From the NCBI GenBank assembly GCA_003577315.1, contig QEVK01000002.1:118956-182955 (forward strand): a stretch of 64,000 nucleotides of DNA. The letters are read 5' to 3'. A program made the translations under genes and the position numbers. The notes under the pieces were generated by a model. The model ran no database searches, was not told where the DNA came from, and saw nothing but the letters and a program-made list of their open reading frames with translations. The DNA is from Hyphomicrobiales bacterium (lineage in GTDB: Bacteria > Pseudomonadota > Alphaproteobacteria > Rhizobiales > Rhizobiaceae). Positions 47,214-59,213 of the stretch are shown piece by piece (the stretch's first letter is position 1; every line of letters begins with the position of its first letter).

Positions 47214-48038
47214 ATGGCCCAGATCGTGGCGATTCGCGGGGAGCGCGACAGCGCGGCGCCGGTGAAGGCCGAACACGCCGGCGGCGTCCTGCGCCTCACC
47301 CTTGCCAACCCGCCGGCCAACGCCCTGTCGCTGGCGGTGATCGCCGCCCTGCAGGAGGCGTTCGACGCCGCCGCGGCCGACCGCGACGTGCGCGTGGTGG
47401 TGCTGGCAGCGTCGGGCAAGCTGTTTTCCGGCGGGCACGACCTGAAGGAGATGACGGCGCATCGCGGCGACGCCGATGGCGGCCGCGCCTTCTTCGAGCG
47501 CACGTTTTCGGACTGCTCGCGCATGATGCAGACGATCGTGCGCCTGCCGAAGCCGGTGATCGCGGCCGTTGACGGCATCGCCACCGCGGCCGGCTGCCAG
47601 CTCGTGGCGAGCTGCGACCTCGCGATCGCCACCGACCGCTCGCGCTTCGGCGTCAACGGCATCGACGTCGGCCTGTTCTGCTCCACGCCGGCGGTGGCGC
47701 TGTCGCGCAAGGTCAAGCCGAAGCACGCGATGGAGATGCTCCTGACCGGCGAGATGATCGACGCGGCCACGGCCCGCGAGTTCGGGCTCGTCAACCGCGT
47801 CGTGCCGCCGGAGTATCTCGACCAGGTGGTGGACAAGTATGCCGCGACCATCGCCGCCAAGTCGCCGACGGCGGTGCGCATAGGCAAGCAGGCATTCTAC
47901 GCCCAGGTGGAGATGGGGCTGGCGGACGCCTATGAGCACACCTCGCGCGTGATCGTGGACAACATGCTTTCCGGGGACGCGAAGGAAGGCATCGATGCGT
48001 TCTTCGGCAAGCGCAAGCCGGAGTGGACCGGGGAATAG
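47214..48038 (+). CDS. Enoyl-CoA hydratase/isomerase family protein
   Basis: A 274-residue crotonase-fold enzyme. The oxyanion-hole motifs are SGKLFSGGHDLKEM and AVDGIATAAGCQLVASCDLAIAT, followed by FGVNGIDVGLFCSTPAVALSR. The usual second catalytic Glu position carries Phe-Cys in this segment, as in several hydratase relatives of unsettled activity. A good GGGAGGAAA ribosome-binding site precedes the ATG. It heads a three-gene run with the VOC and CoA-binding genes. Confidence 0.88.
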   Translation: MAQIVAIRGERDSAAPVKAEHAGGVLRLTLANPPANALSLAVIAALQEAFDAAAADRDVRVVVLAASGKLFSGGHDLKEMTAHRGDADGGRAFFERTFSDCSRMMQTIVRLPKPVIAAVDGIATAAGCQLVASCDLAIATDRSRFGVNGIDVGLFCSTPAVALSRKVKPKHAMEMLLTGEMIDAATAREFGLVNRVVPPEYLDQVVDKYAATIAAKSPTAVRIGKQAFYAQVEMGLADAYEHTSRVIVDNMLSGDAKEGIDAFFGKRKPEWTGE

Positions 48039-48056
48039 GCCGGGGGGGAACGGGCG

Positions 48057-48482
48057 ATGGAACCGCGTATCTCGGTCGTGACGCTGGGCGTCGACGATCT
48101 CGGCCGCGCCGTCGCCTTCTACGAGGCGATGGGGCTTGCGCGGCACAAGCGGTTCAACGAGGGCGTCGCGTTCTTCCAGATGGGCGGGCTGATCCTGGCG
48201 CTGTGGCCGCGCGGGGAGCTGGCCCGCGACGCCGGCAAGGAGGATTTCCGGCCCGGCTTCTCCGGCGTCGCGCTCGCCTACAACACCCGCGCCGAGGACG
48301 AGGTCGCGCAGGTGCTCGCCATGGCCGGGGCGGCCGGCGGCCGCGTGCTGAAGCCGGCCGCCCGCGCCTTCTGGGGCGGCATGCAGGGCTATTTCGAGGA
48401 CACGGAAGGCAATCTCTGGGAGGTCGCCCACAATCCCGACTTTCCCATCGACGCGGAAGGGCGTATCTGGCTGCCGGAATGA
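48057..48482 (+). CDS. VOC-family (glyoxalase/bleomycin resistance-type) protein
   Basis: A 141-residue protein of two beta-alpha-beta-beta-beta modules: RISVVTLGVDDLGRAVAFYEAMGLARHKRFNEGVAFFQMGGLILALW, then AGGRVLKPAARAFWGGMQGYFEDTEGNLWEVAHNPDF. The C-terminal E-D-T-E-G-N-x-W-E metal-site motif is present. Substrate unknown. It starts 18 nt after the hydratase stop and overlaps the next gene by 4 nt. Confidence 0.9.
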   Translation: MEPRISVVTLGVDDLGRAVAFYEAMGLARHKRFNEGVAFFQMGGLILALWPRGELARDAGKEDFRPGFSGVALAYNTRAEDEVAQVLAMAGAAGGRVLKPAARAFWGGMQGYFEDTEGNLWEVAHNPDFPIDAEGRIWLPE

Positions 48483-49000
48483 ACCACGACGCTTACGACG
48501 ACGCCTATATCGCGGGCATCCTGAACGAGGTGAGGACCGTCGCCGTCGTCGGCGCTTCCGCCAACGACGTGCGCCCGTCCTTCTTCGTGGTGAAGTACCT
48601 GATCGACAAGGGCTACACCGTCTTCCCCGTAAATCCCGGCCATGCCGGCAGGGAAATCCTCGGCCGCACGACCTGTGCCCGGCTCGCCGACGTGCCGGAA
48701 GCCGTCGACATGGTCGACATTTTTCGCGCGTCCGAGGCCGTGCCGCCCATCGTCGAGGAGGCGCTGGCGCTCGATCCCGTTCCCAAGGTGATCTGGATGC
48801 AGCTGACCGTGCGCCACGACGAGGCGGCGCGACGCGCGGAAGCGGCCGGCGTCAGGGTGGTGATGAACCGCTGCCCGAAGATCGAATATGCCAGGCTGGC
48901 GGGAGAGATCGGCTGGAACGGCGTCAACAGCCGCGTGATCTCGGCGCGCAAGCCGGTGATGCGCGCCGGCTTCCAGAGCCTCGGCATCCGGCGGCGCTAG
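48479..49000 (+). CDS. CoA-binding domain protein (YccU-type)
   Basis: A 173-residue protein made of a single Rossmann-like CoA-binding domain: VRTVAVVGASANDVRPSFFVVKYLIDKGYTVFPVNPGHAGREILGRT, then VDMVDIFRASEAVPPIVEEAL and VPKVIWMQLTVRHDEAARRAEAAGVRVVMNRCPKIE. The M-N-R-C-P-K-I-E ending is characteristic. It lacks the ligase domains of succinyl-CoA synthetase-like enzymes; the role of the family is unclear. It overlaps the VOC gene (ATGA). Confidence 0.9.
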   Translation: MNHDAYDDAYIAGILNEVRTVAVVGASANDVRPSFFVVKYLIDKGYTVFPVNPGHAGREILGRTTCARLADVPEAVDMVDIFRASEAVPPIVEEALALDPVPKVIWMQLTVRHDEAARRAEAAGVRVVMNRCPKIEYARLAGEIGWNGVNSRVISARKPVMRAGFQSLGIRRR

Positions 49001-49070
49001 CGGCCGTTCGTTTCTTGTGATGCGGCCGGGCAGTCGCGCGGCCGCGCAGGCGAAAGTCAGGAGGAGTTCC

Positions 49071-50354
49071 ATGTCCCAGCGCACGCCCGGTTTCGACACG
49101 CTCGCCATCCATGCCGGCGCCCAGCCGGACCCCGCCACCGGCGCGCGCGCCACGCCGATCTACCAGACCACGGCCTATGTCTTCGACGACGCCGACCATG
49201 CCGCCTCGCTGTTCGGGCTGAAGGCGTTCGGCAACATCTACACCCGCATCATGAACCCGACGCAGGCGGTGCTGGAGGAGCGCATGGCCGCGCTCGAAGG
49301 CGGCACCGCCGCCGTCGCCACCGCCTCGGGCCACGCCGCGCAGCTGATCGTCTTCCATACGCTGATGCGCTCGGGCGACAATTTCGTCGCCGCAAGACGG
49401 CTCTACGGCGGCTCGATCAACCAGTTCGGCCACGCCTTCGCGAATTTCGGCTGGCAGGTGCGCTGGGCCGATCCGCAGGACATGGCAAGCTTCGAGGCCG
49501 CCATCGACGCCAACACGCGGGCGATCTTCGTCGAGAGCCTGGCCAATCCCGGCGGCACCTTCGTCGACATCGAGGCCATCGCCGCGATCGCCCACCGTCA
49601 CGGCCTGCCGCTGATCGTCGACAACACCATGGCCAGCCCCTATCTGCTGCGGCCGGTCGAGCACGGCGCCGACATCGTGGTCCATTCGCTGACCAAGTTC
49701 GTCGCCGGCCACGGCAACTCCATGGGCGGCGTCATCGTCGACGGCGGCACCTTCGACTGGTCGAAATCGGGCAACTACCCGATGCTGTCGCAGCCGCGCC
49801 CCGAATATGCCGGCATGGTGCTGCACGAGACCTTCGGCAACTTCGCCTTCGCCATCGCCTGCCGGGTGCTGGGCCTGCGCGATTTCGGCCCCTCGATCTC
49901 GCCCTTCAACGCCTTCCTGATCGCGATGGGGCTGGAGACGCTGCCGCTTCGCATGCAGCGCCATTGCGACAACGCGCTGAAAGTGGCCGAATGGCTGCGG
50001 AACCATCCCAAGGTCGCGTGGGTTTCCTATCCGGGCCTCGCCGACGACCCCAACCATGCCCTTCAGCGGAAATATTCGCCGAAGGGCGCGGGCGCGGTCT
50101 TCACCTTCGGCCTGAAGGGCGGCTTCGAGGCCGGCGTCAAGGTGGTGGAAGGAGTGGAGCTGTTCTCGCACGTCGCCAATATCGGCGACACCAAGTCGCT
50201 CATCATCCACCCGGCCTCGACCACCCACCGCCAGCTCTCCGACGAGCAGAAGGTCGCGGCGGGCGCGGGGCCGGACGTGGTGCGCCTTTCCGTCGGCATC
50301 GAGGATGTCGCCGACCTCGTCGCCGACCTGGAGCAGGCGCTGGCCAGGGCGTGA
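49071..50354 (+). CDS. metY: O-acetylhomoserine sulfhydrylase-type enzyme
   Basis: A 427-residue Cys/Met PLP enzyme that makes homocysteine directly from O-acetylhomoserine and sulfide. The PLP lysine is Lys209 in HSLTKFVAGHGNSMGG. The family start GFDTLAIHAGAQPDPATGARATPIYQTTAYVF and the long insertion after the lysine (TFDWSKSGNYPMLSQP) are diagnostic of the longer MetY form rather than MetC/MGL. GAGGAG precedes the ATG. No SAM-II-type leader is recognisable upstream. Confidence 0.93.
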   Translation: MSQRTPGFDTLAIHAGAQPDPATGARATPIYQTTAYVFDDADHAASLFGLKAFGNIYTRIMNPTQAVLEERMAALEGGTAAVATASGHAAQLIVFHTLMRSGDNFVAARRLYGGSINQFGHAFANFGWQVRWADPQDMASFEAAIDANTRAIFVESLANPGGTFVDIEAIAAIAHRHGLPLIVDNTMASPYLLRPVEHGADIVVHSLTKFVAGHGNSMGGVIVDGGTFDWSKSGNYPMLSQPRPEYAGMVLHETFGNFAFAIACRVLGLRDFGPSISPFNAFLIAMGLETLPLRMQRHCDNALKVAEWLRNHPKVAWVSYPGLADDPNHALQRKYSPKGAGAVFTFGLKGGFEAGVKVVEGVELFSHVANIGDTKSLIIHPASTTHRQLSDEQKVAAGAGPDVVRLSVGIEDVADLVADLEQALARA

Positions 50355-50418
50355 GCCGCGGCCGTGGGACCGGACCGTGGGGCCGGGCCGCGGGACATGA
50401 GCCATAGGGGTGTGAACC

Positions 50419-50775
50419 ATGTACGTAACGCGCTTCCTGCATCTTTCGCTCGCCGGCGTCGAGCCGGAGGAGGGGGCGCCCGCCGCCGACCGGCTGGTCG
50501 CGGGCGCGCCGAAGTTCACGACATGGAACGTCGAGGAGGCCGAAGGCGGCCTCCACGCCGGGGTCTGGGAATCGACGCCCGGCAAATGGCGCGTCGAATA
50601 CGACGAGTGGGAGTTCTGCCACATCGTGTCGGGCGTCTCGATCCTGACCGAGGACGGCGGCGAGGCCCGCACGCTGAAGGTGGGCGACAGCTTCGTCATC
50701 AGGCCGGGCTTCAGGGGAACGTGGGAAGTCGTTGAAACGACTCGCAAGGAATACGTGGTCCGCATACCGGGCTGA
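50419..50775 (+). CDS. Cupin-domain protein (DUF861 type)
   Basis: A 118-residue single-cupin protein: GVWESTPGKWRVEYDEWEFCHIVSGVSILTEDGGEARTLKVGDSFVIRPGFRGTWEVVETTRKEYVV. The E-x-W...W-E-x-C-H-I-V-S-G and P-G-F-x-G-x-W-E-V motifs are those of the small cupins related to ureidoglycine aminohydrolase. The function is unassigned. It follows metY by 64 nt on the same strand. Confidence 0.87.
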   Translation: MYVTRFLHLSLAGVEPEEGAPAADRLVAGAPKFTTWNVEEAEGGLHAGVWESTPGKWRVEYDEWEFCHIVSGVSILTEDGGEARTLKVGDSFVIRPGFRGTWEVVETTRKEYVVRIPG

Positions 50776-50953
50776 CGGTGCCTTCGCTTCCGCAGACGTG
50801 GATGCGATGCGTGGAATGCCCGTATTTCAAACCTGTCGATCCCGGCCGGATTTGCTTTGATGTCGGGACCGGATCAGGCGATGATGGCATCGGATTGCAT
50901 GACTTGACGGCCATGCCCACCGGCAGATTGATCGCAAACCGGGGAGGGGTTTC

Positions 50954-52063
50954 GTGATATCGGGGAACGACCGCCTGCTCGTCGACAGGATTTACGAAGC
51001 CGCGGTGGTCCCCGAGTTGTGGCCGGCGGTCTTCGACGATCTCGGCGGCGTCGCCGGCTGCGACAAGACCGGGATGTTCGTCATGGATGTCGGGCGGCGT
51101 CAGCCTGTCAAGGGCGGGGTTTTCAACGAGCGCGGCAAGGATGCGGCGAAGATCTGCTTCGACGAGGGATGGATCAGCCGCAGCACGCAGGCGGCGAAAA
51201 TAATCTCCATATCCGATCCCCGCTTTTTCGGGGACCTTGAGATATTCACGCGCGAGGAGATCGACAACGATCCCTATTATCAGGAATTCCTCAGGCCGCA
51301 CGGTCTGTCATGGGGCGCCGGCACCTTCATCGACGGGCCGACGCATGACAAGATTATCGTGACGACGCACCGCGCCTACGAGCACGGACCGCTCGAATCT
51401 GCACAGATCGGAGCGCTCACCGCCCTCCGGCCGCATCTTTCGCGCGCCGCGTTCCTTTCGGCCAGGCTCGAGCTCGAGCGGATGGACGCGGCAACCCAGG
51501 CTCTTGCAAGGCTCGGCCTTCCCGCCGGATGCCTGAACCGGCGCGGCAGGCTGGTTCTGGCCAACGGGCCGTTTGAATCGCTGATCCCGGACACGTTCGC
51601 CGACCGGCAGGATCGCCTTCGCATCGCCGAACGCCGCAGCGACGGACGCCTGGGGGAATTGATTTCGGAAGCCGGGGCCGGCGCTTCCGGCGGAGGCACG
51701 ATGCTGGTCAGGTCGGAGGACGGCAAGGCGAGGTTCATCGTCCATCTGCTCCCGATCGCGCGCAGCTCGCGCAGCATCTTCACCGAGATCGACTGGCTCG
51801 TCGTCGCTCTTCCCGTGAACGGCCGGCGGGGCATCCGCTCCGGCGTGCTCGAGGGGCTGTTCGATCTCACCTCGTCGGAAGCGCGGATCGCACGGGAGAT
51901 CGCCGCAGGCGCGGACCTGTTCCAGGTCGCGTCCGTCACCGGATACACCCGGGAAACGGTTCGAAGCTATCTCAAGAACGTGTTTCTCAAAACAGGCGTC
52001 AACAGGCAATCCGAACTTCTGAACCTGCTCTCGCTCATCAGTATGGACCGGGAGCCGGAATAG
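50954..52063 (+). CDS. LuxR-family transcriptional regulator with large N-terminal sensing region
   Basis: A 369-residue protein. The last ~60 residues are a LuxR-type HTH (LFDLTSSEARIAREIAAGADLFQVASVTGYTRETVRSYLKNVFLKTGVNRQSELLNLLSLI-type). The N-terminal ~240 residues look like a PAS/GAF-like sensing region (MFVMDVGRRQPVKGGVFNERG, RRGRLVLANGPFESLIPDTFADRQDRLRI), with no receiver Asp and no acyl-homoserine-lactone motif. The start is GTG at 50954 behind GGGGAGGGG. Codon use and local GC are noticeably less extreme than in neighbouring genes, which may mark more recent acquisition. Confidence 0.85.
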   Translation: MISGNDRLLVDRIYEAAVVPELWPAVFDDLGGVAGCDKTGMFVMDVGRRQPVKGGVFNERGKDAAKICFDEGWISRSTQAAKIISISDPRFFGDLEIFTREEIDNDPYYQEFLRPHGLSWGAGTFIDGPTHDKIIVTTHRAYEHGPLESAQIGALTALRPHLSRAAFLSARLELERMDAATQALARLGLPAGCLNRRGRLVLANGPFESLIPDTFADRQDRLRIAERRSDGRLGELISEAGAGASGGGTMLVRSEDGKARFIVHLLPIARSSRSIFTEIDWLVVALPVNGRRGIRSGVLEGLFDLTSSEARIAREIAAGADLFQVASVTGYTRETVRSYLKNVFLKTGVNRQSELLNLLSLISMDREPE

Positions 52064-52294
52064 GGATTTCGCGGTTCCGTTGCAGGACGCAAGCCGCGGC
52101 CATGTCTCCGTGCGCCGCCGTTCGGCGGCGGGGCAGCCATGAAGCTGCGGACCGCGCTCGCCTCGACGGGCGGCATTTACCCTGCCCGGTCGCCGCACTT
52201 GCGCAAGGCGAAGCCGGCATCCTATCTAACGCAGGAAACAAGATTGCGATTCCTCGGCGCTGCGCCGCCTCGATCCCATCCGAAAGGGCCTGCG

Positions 52295-52927
52295 ATGAAA
52301 GACCCCATCGAAACCTACATGAACCTCGTGCCGATGGTGGTCGAGCAGACCAATCGCGGCGAGCGCGCCTACGACATCTTCTCGCGCCTCCTCAAGGAGC
52401 GCATCATCTTCATCACCGGGCCGATCGAGGACGGCATGGCCTCGCTGGTCTGCGCCCAGCTCTTGTTCCTCGAGGCGGAGAACCCGAAGAAGGAGATCAA
52501 CCTCTACATCAACTCGCCCGGCGGCGTCGTCACCTCCGGCCTTGCGATGTACGACACCATGCAGTTCATCAAGCCGCCGGTCTCGACGCTGTGCATCGGC
52601 CAGGCCATGTCGGCCGGCTCGCTGCTTCTGTGCGCGGGCGAGAAGGGCATGCGCTTCGCCACGCCCAACGCCTCGATCATGGTCCACCAGCCGTCCGGCG
52701 GCTATCAGGGCCAGGCGACCGACATCATGATCCACGCCCAGTGGACCGAGGCGCTGAAGCGCCGCCTGAACGAGATCTACGTCAAGCACACCGGGCAGGA
52801 CTACGAATCGGTGCATTCGGCGCTGGAGCGCGACCGTTTCATGACCACCGAGCAGGCGATGGAGTTCGGCCTGATCGACAAGGTCATCACCTCGCGCGAG
52901 GCGGTCGAGGCGCAGGCCTCGTCCTGA
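52295..52927 (+). CDS. clpP: ATP-dependent Clp protease proteolytic subunit
   Basis: A 210-residue ClpP, the serine protease chamber used with ClpX and ClpA. The catalytic triad is Ser106 ([13 protein letters not shown]), His131 ([17 protein letters not shown]) and an Asp in the LERDRFMT region. The start [31 protein letters not shown] is the standard rhizobial terminus; upstream in-frame sequence is unrelated. clpX follows after 299 nt in which I see no gene. Confidence 0.96.
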   Translation: MKDPIETYMNLVPMVVEQTNRGERAYDIFSRLLKERIIFITGPIEDGMASLVCAQLLFLEAENPKKEINLYINSPGGVVTSGLAMYDTMQFIKPPVSTLCIGQAMSAGSLLLCAGEKGMRFATPNASIMVHQPSGGYQGQATDIMIHAQWTEALKRRLNEIYVKHTGQDYESVHSALERDRFMTTEQAMEFGLIDKVITSREAVEAQASS

Positions 52928-53226
52928 CCGGCGCGCAAGCCGGAGCCGGAGGCTGACGAAGTTTTGAAGCCCAGTGCGCCATTTCGGCCACAGTTTGCTG
53001 TTCCCTCTCACCGGCCGAGCGCCTACGTTAAGCCAATGTTGAGTTTCGGCGGCTTAGCTTCGAGCGGGGATTCGCAGTGCCGTCGCGCCGCTTCGTTCAT
53101 GTCTCGGGTACGGGGTGGTTTCACGAAACCGTTGGCATTGGCAGGGGCGCGTTCCCGCCATAGATTCATGCCCGCAGGGCGCGCGCGGCGCGCCGTCGCG
53201 GACTGGGCCGGAAGGGTTGGAAGAGC

Positions 53227-54498
53227 ATGAGCAAGATCAGCAACAATGGCGGCGATTCCAAGAACACGCTGTATTGCTCGTTCTGCGGGAAGAGCCAGCA
53301 CGAGGTGCGCAAGCTGATCGCCGGCCCCACGGTGTTCATCTGCGACGAGTGCGTCGAGCTGTGCATGGACATCATCCGCGAGGAGAACAAGACCTCGATG
53401 GTGAAGTCGCGCGAGGGCGTGCCCACCCCGCAGGAAATCCTCGCCGTGCTCGACGACTACGTCATCGGCCAGCCCTACGCCAAGCGGGTGCTGTCGGTGG
53501 CCGTCCACAACCACTACAAGCGCCTGGCGCACGCCGGCAAGAACAACGACGTCGAGCTGGCCAAGTCGAACATCCTCCTGATCGGCCCCACCGGCTGCGG
53601 CAAGACGCTGCTCGCCCAGACGCTGGCGCGCATCATCGACGTGCCCTTCACCATGGCCGACGCCACGACGCTGACGGAAGCCGGCTATGTCGGCGAGGAC
53701 GTCGAGAACATCATCCTGAAGCTGCTCCAGGCCGCCGACTACAATGTCGAGCGCGCCCAGCGCGGCATCGTCTATATCGACGAGATCGACAAGATCTCGC
53801 GCAAGTCGGACAACCCCTCGATCACCCGCGACGTGTCGGGCGAGGGCGTGCAGCAGGCGCTGCTCAAGATCATGGAAGGCACCGTCGCCTCCGTGCCGCC
53901 GCAGGGCGGCCGCAAGCATCCGCAGCAGGAATTCCTCCAGGTCGACACCGCCAACATCCTGTTCATCTGCGGCGGCGCCTTCGCCGGGCTCGACAAGATC
54001 ATCTCCGACCGCGGCCGCAAGACCTCGATCGGCTTCGCCGCCACCGTGGCCTCGCCGGAGGACCGCCGCACCGGCGAGCTGTTCCGCCAGGTCGAGCCGG
54101 AGGACCTCCTGAAGTTCGGCCTGATCCCCGAATTCGTCGGCCGCCTGCCGGTGCTGGCCACGCTGGAGGACCTCGACGAGGCGGCGCTGATCCAGATCCT
54201 GACCGAGCCGAAGAACGCGCTCGTCAAGCAGTACCAGCGCCTGTTCGAGATGGAGAACGTGGAGCTGACCTTCCACGAGGGCGCGCTGTCGGCGATCGCC
54301 AGGCGGGCGATCGAGCGCAAGACCGGCGCGCGCGGCCTGCGCTCGATCATGGAGGCGATCCTGCTCGACACCATGTTCGAGCTGCCGGCGATGGAGGGCG
54401 TGCGCGAGGTGGTGATCTCCGACGAGGTCGTGACCGGCAATGCGCGCCCGCTCTACATCTATGCCGAGAAGGAAAAGGGCAACGCCGCGACGGCGTGA
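53227..54498 (+). CDS. clpX: ATP-dependent Clp protease ATP-binding subunit ClpX
   Basis: A 423-residue AAA+ unfoldase. The N-terminal zinc-binding domain has four Cys ([17 protein letters not shown] and [11 protein letters not shown]). Walker A is GPTGCGKT, Walker B is [10 protein letters not shown], and the pore loop GYVGEDVEN is conserved. An IGF-like loop for ClpP docking is present in the [20 protein letters not shown] region. It feeds substrates to ClpP. Confidence 0.97.
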   Translation: MSKISNNGGDSKNTLYCSFCGKSQHEVRKLIAGPTVFICDECVELCMDIIREENKTSMVKSREGVPTPQEILAVLDDYVIGQPYAKRVLSVAVHNHYKRLAHAGKNNDVELAKSNILLIGPTGCGKTLLAQTLARIIDVPFTMADATTLTEAGYVGEDVENIILKLLQAADYNVERAQRGIVYIDEIDKISRKSDNPSITRDVSGEGVQQALLKIMEGTVASVPPQGGRKHPQQEFLQVDTANILFICGGAFAGLDKIISDRGRKTSIGFAATVASPEDRRTGELFRQVEPEDLLKFGLIPEFVGRLPVLATLEDLDEAALIQILTEPKNALVKQYQRLFEMENVELTFHEGALSAIARRAIERKTGARGLRSIMEAILLDTMFELPAMEGVREVVISDEVVTGNARPLYIYAEKEKGNAATA

Positions 54499-54812
54499 GG
54501 TTCCGGCCTCGCCGTCGCCGGCGCCCTTGCGACCCGTGGTTCCCGTCATGCGGGGCGGCGCCGAGCCGCTCCGTTTCGCGTGCGGGGACGCCGCGCGCGG
54601 GCGCGCGCCCGCCCGGCCTCTTGATCTTTGTGCGGCGCGACGCCAACTAAGCATCGACACGACGACGCGCGATCCGTGCTGCAAGCCCCGGACAGGCTGC
54701 GGGACGACGAGCTCCGGCACAGCAGGTTCCGAGATAGGCGGATCGCGCCGCAGTCGCTAGTATCCAGAATCGCGGTCGGCCGATGTGCGGCCGCGACATG
54801 AAAGGTTGGACA
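54499..54812. other. 314-nt intergenic region between clpX and lon
   Basis: No supportable gene is seen; the open frames are Arg/Pro low-complexity. A CTTGAT (54620-54625) could be the -35 of a heat-shock or vegetative lon promoter, but the expected -10 position (CCAACTAA) is a poor match, so no promoter is called. Confidence 0.5.
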
Positions 54813-57248
<2,436 letters not shown>

Positions 57249-57276
57249 GGGCGTCGCCGCGGCGATCGACAACAAG

Positions 57277-57304
57277 AAGGCCGGGCTCTTGCCCGGCCTT
57301 TTTT
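57277..57304 (+). terminator. Intrinsic terminator after lon
   Basis: A 10-bp perfect stem AAGGCCGGGC/GCCCGGCCTT with a TCTT loop and a T-run (57299-57304), 29 nt past the lon stop. Confidence 0.9.
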
Positions 57305-57356
57305 GCTGCAACCCGCAGAAATCCGGGAAAAACCGCGTTTCGCGCCGGTTTCCCGC

Positions 57357-57385
57357 TTGGTCGGGAAGGGCGGATTTCCTAGACT
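57357..57385 (+). promoter_or_regulatory. Possible sigma-70 promoter for hupB
   Basis: TTGGTC (57357-57362) and TAGACT (57380-57385) with 17-nt spacing lie about 57 nt before the HU start codon and after the lon terminator, so hupB must have its own promoter in this gap. Confidence 0.55.
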
Positions 57386-57441
57386 TCGGCTCCTGCCGGC
57401 CGAGTCGCATGGCCGGTCTTTCACAGGGAAGGGAATTCTCA

Positions 57442-57714
57442 ATGAACAAGAACGAACTCGTTTCCGCCGTCGCGGATGCCGCCAAGCTGTCCAAAGGCGA
57501 TGCGCAGGCCGCGGTCGATGCGGTGTTCTCTGCCATCACCGGCGAGCTGAAGAATGGCGGCGACGTGCGTCTGGTCGGCTTCGGCAACTTCTCCGTGTCG
57601 AAGCGCGAGGCCTCGACCGGCCGCAACCCGCAGACCGGCGCGGAAGTGAAGATTCCGGCCCGCAACGTGCCGAAGTTCACGGCCGGCAAGGGCCTGAAGG
57701 ATGCGGTGAACTGA
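57442..57714 (+). CDS. hupB: HU-family DNA-binding protein
   Basis: A 90-residue nucleoid protein: MNKNELVSAVADAAKLSKGDAQAAVDAVFSAITGELK, then VRLVGFGNFSVSKREASTGRNPQTGAEVKIPARNVPKFTAGKGLKDAVN. The RNPQTGAEVKIPA arm carries the intercalating proline. A conserved rhizobial neighbour of lon. GGGAAGGGAA precedes the ATG, and terminators flank it, so it is monocistronic. Confidence 0.97.
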   Translation: MNKNELVSAVADAAKLSKGDAQAAVDAVFSAITGELKNGGDVRLVGFGNFSVSKREASTGRNPQTGAEVKIPARNVPKFTAGKGLKDAVN

Positions 57715-57743
57715 AACGCCGCACACCGTTCGTTTGCCTGAAG

Positions 57744-57770
57744 AGCCGGGTCTTGCCCGGCTTTTCTTTT
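57744..57770 (+). terminator. Intrinsic terminator after hupB
   Basis: AGCCGGG/CCCGGCT stem (57744-57750, 57756-57762) with a 5-nt loop and the tail TTTTCTTTT. Confidence 0.85.
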
Positions 57771-57799
57771 GGGCGAGGCGGCGAGAGGCGGGAGAGATC

Positions 57800-57873
57800 T
57801 GGAGCGGGCAGCGGGAATCGAACCCGCACCAAAAGCTTGGAAGGCTTTTGTGATACCATTTCACCATGCCCGC
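57800..57873 (-). tRNA. tRNA-Gly (anticodon TCC)
   Basis: A 74-nt cloverleaf on the minus strand. Acceptor GCGGGCA/TGCCCGC, anticodon stem-loop AAAGC-CTTCCAA-GCTTT giving TCC, T arm GGTTCGATTCC and encoded CCA. Confidence 0.97.
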
Positions 57874-57929
57874 GGCGCCAAAATCCCTAGTTTAGCGCGC
57901 GCCGCAGGTCAAGGCCGCAGATCGACGTC

Positions 57930-59213
57930 TCAGGCGCTCACCGGCAGCGTCGGCCAGCGCCCGGCGATCTCGCCGCCGTCGAACACCGCAAGGTCGCCGA
58001 ATTGCAGGAACAGCGCCTCGCTCTGGTCCGGGCGCAGGAAGGCATAGTCGCCGGGCCGCAGCGAGACCCTTTTCGAGCCGGTCAGCAGCTCCTGATTGCT
58101 GGAGCGGCCGTAAAGGCCGCTGTAGCGCAGCCCCTGCGGCGAGACCGGCCGCGCCAGCCAGTGCCCGCCATGGATGAAGAAGCCGCGCTGGCTGTTGCGG
58201 TCCCACCAGTGCAGCACGCCGCTGGCGAACTCGACGCCGGGCAGGGCCATGTCGTCGGTGGCCTTGAGCACCGGCGTGGCGATGAAGGCGGCCGGCAGGA
58301 GATCGGCGAGATCGTCGAGATCGAAGTCGCCCGGCTTGACGAAGGCCGAGCCGACGGCGACCTCGTTGGCGACCGTGCCCCTGACGTGGCGGCGGAAGGT
58401 CGGGCTGCCGGCCGAGTTGAGGGTGAGCCGGGCAGGGTCGGCGATGCCGGCCTCGCCGAGCGCGGCGATGAAGCCGGAATAGGCGGCCTGCGCGCTGGCA
58501 TAGGCGCCGTCGGGTCCGGGCATCTTGGGCACGTGCGGGTCGTAGCCCATCAGGCCGGACACCGCGACGCCGCCGGCCTGCGTAGCCTGGCGCAGCGCCG
58601 CCGCGAGCGCGCGCGGGTCGGAGAAGCCGCCGCGATGCAGGCCGACGTCGATCTCGACATTGGCCCTGAGCGGCAGGTTGCGGCTTCGCGCGGCCTGCGC
58701 ATAGGCGTCGAGCCGTTCGGGCGTGTCGATCAGCCATTGCACGCGGGCGGCGGCTTGCGCGCCGGCCGTGTCGGCGAAGCGGACGAACTCCTCCACCGGC
58801 AACGGCTTGCCCATGAGGATGTCGGCCTGCGGGTGAAGCGGCTGCACCTGCGCCAGCATCGCGCCGCTGAACAGCATCAGCCGGTCGCTCGCCATGCCCG
58901 CCATCACCCGCTCCAGCAGGGCCGGCGAGGGCAGCGACTTGGCGACGACGCGCAGGCCGAGCTTCGAGCCGGCGAGCGAGCCCCGCACCGCCCCGATATT
59001 GGCGTCGAGGCGCTCACGGTCGATCACCAGCACCGGATGGGCGATGCCGGCGCGCCGCAGCGCGTCGGACAGGGCGGTGAAATAGGCGTCGTGGCCGCCG
59101 CCGCCTTCCTCCCCCGGCCGCAGCGCCAGGCCGCCGATGCCGGCAAGCGCCAGCGCGCCGCCCCCGACGAGCACGGCCCGCCGCGTCTTTCCCTTCCTCT
59201 TGCGCTCAGACAT
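57930..59213 (-). CDS. Tat-exported D-threonine-aldolase-fold PLP enzyme (alanine-racemase-like)
   Basis: A 427-residue fold-type III PLP protein. The PLP lysine is probably Lys92 in LGLRVVAKSLPSPALLE. The barrel continues with LPLRANVEIDVGLHRGGFSDP, LMGYDPHVPKMPG and LNSAGSPTFRRH. The C-terminal D-serine-dehydratase-like domain includes GVLHWWDRNSQRGFFIHGGHW and LRPGDYAFLRPDQSEA. The N-terminus has a twin-arginine signal (TRRAVLVGGGALALAGIGGLAL), so it should act outside the cytoplasm, which is unusual for a PLP enzyme. It overlaps the FAD oxidase gene by 8 nt. Reaction unknown; aldolase or deaminase on a D- or hydroxy-amino acid is the family expectation. Confidence 0.85.
   Translation of the reverse strand: MSERKRKGKTRRAVLVGGGALALAGIGGLALRPGEEGGGGHDAYFTALSDALRRAGIAHPVLVIDRERLDANIGAVRGSLAGSKLGLRVVAKSLPSPALLERVMAGMASDRLMLFSGAMLAQVQPLHPQADILMGKPLPVEEFVRFADTAGAQAAARVQWLIDTPERLDAYAQAARSRNLPLRANVEIDVGLHRGGFSDPRALAAALRQATQAGGVAVSGLMGYDPHVPKMPGPDGAYASAQAAYSGFIAALGEAGIADPARLTLNSAGSPTFRRHVRGTVANEVAVGSAFVKPGDFDLDDLADLLPAAFIATPVLKATDDMALPGVEFASGVLHWWDRNSQRGFFIHGGHWLARPVSPQGLRYSGLYGRSSNQELLTGSKRVSLRPGDYAFLRPDQSEALFLQFGDLAVFDGGEIAGRWPTLPVSA

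Noticed and set aside
49001..49070. Possible SAM-II riboswitch before metY
   Set aside because: The leader is only about 70 nt and GC-rich, with no recognisable pseudoknot core of that class.
52928..53226. Small gene between clpP and clpX
   Set aside because: The short frames lack a ribosome-binding site and any family-like sequence; the gap is best read as promoter and leader for clpX.
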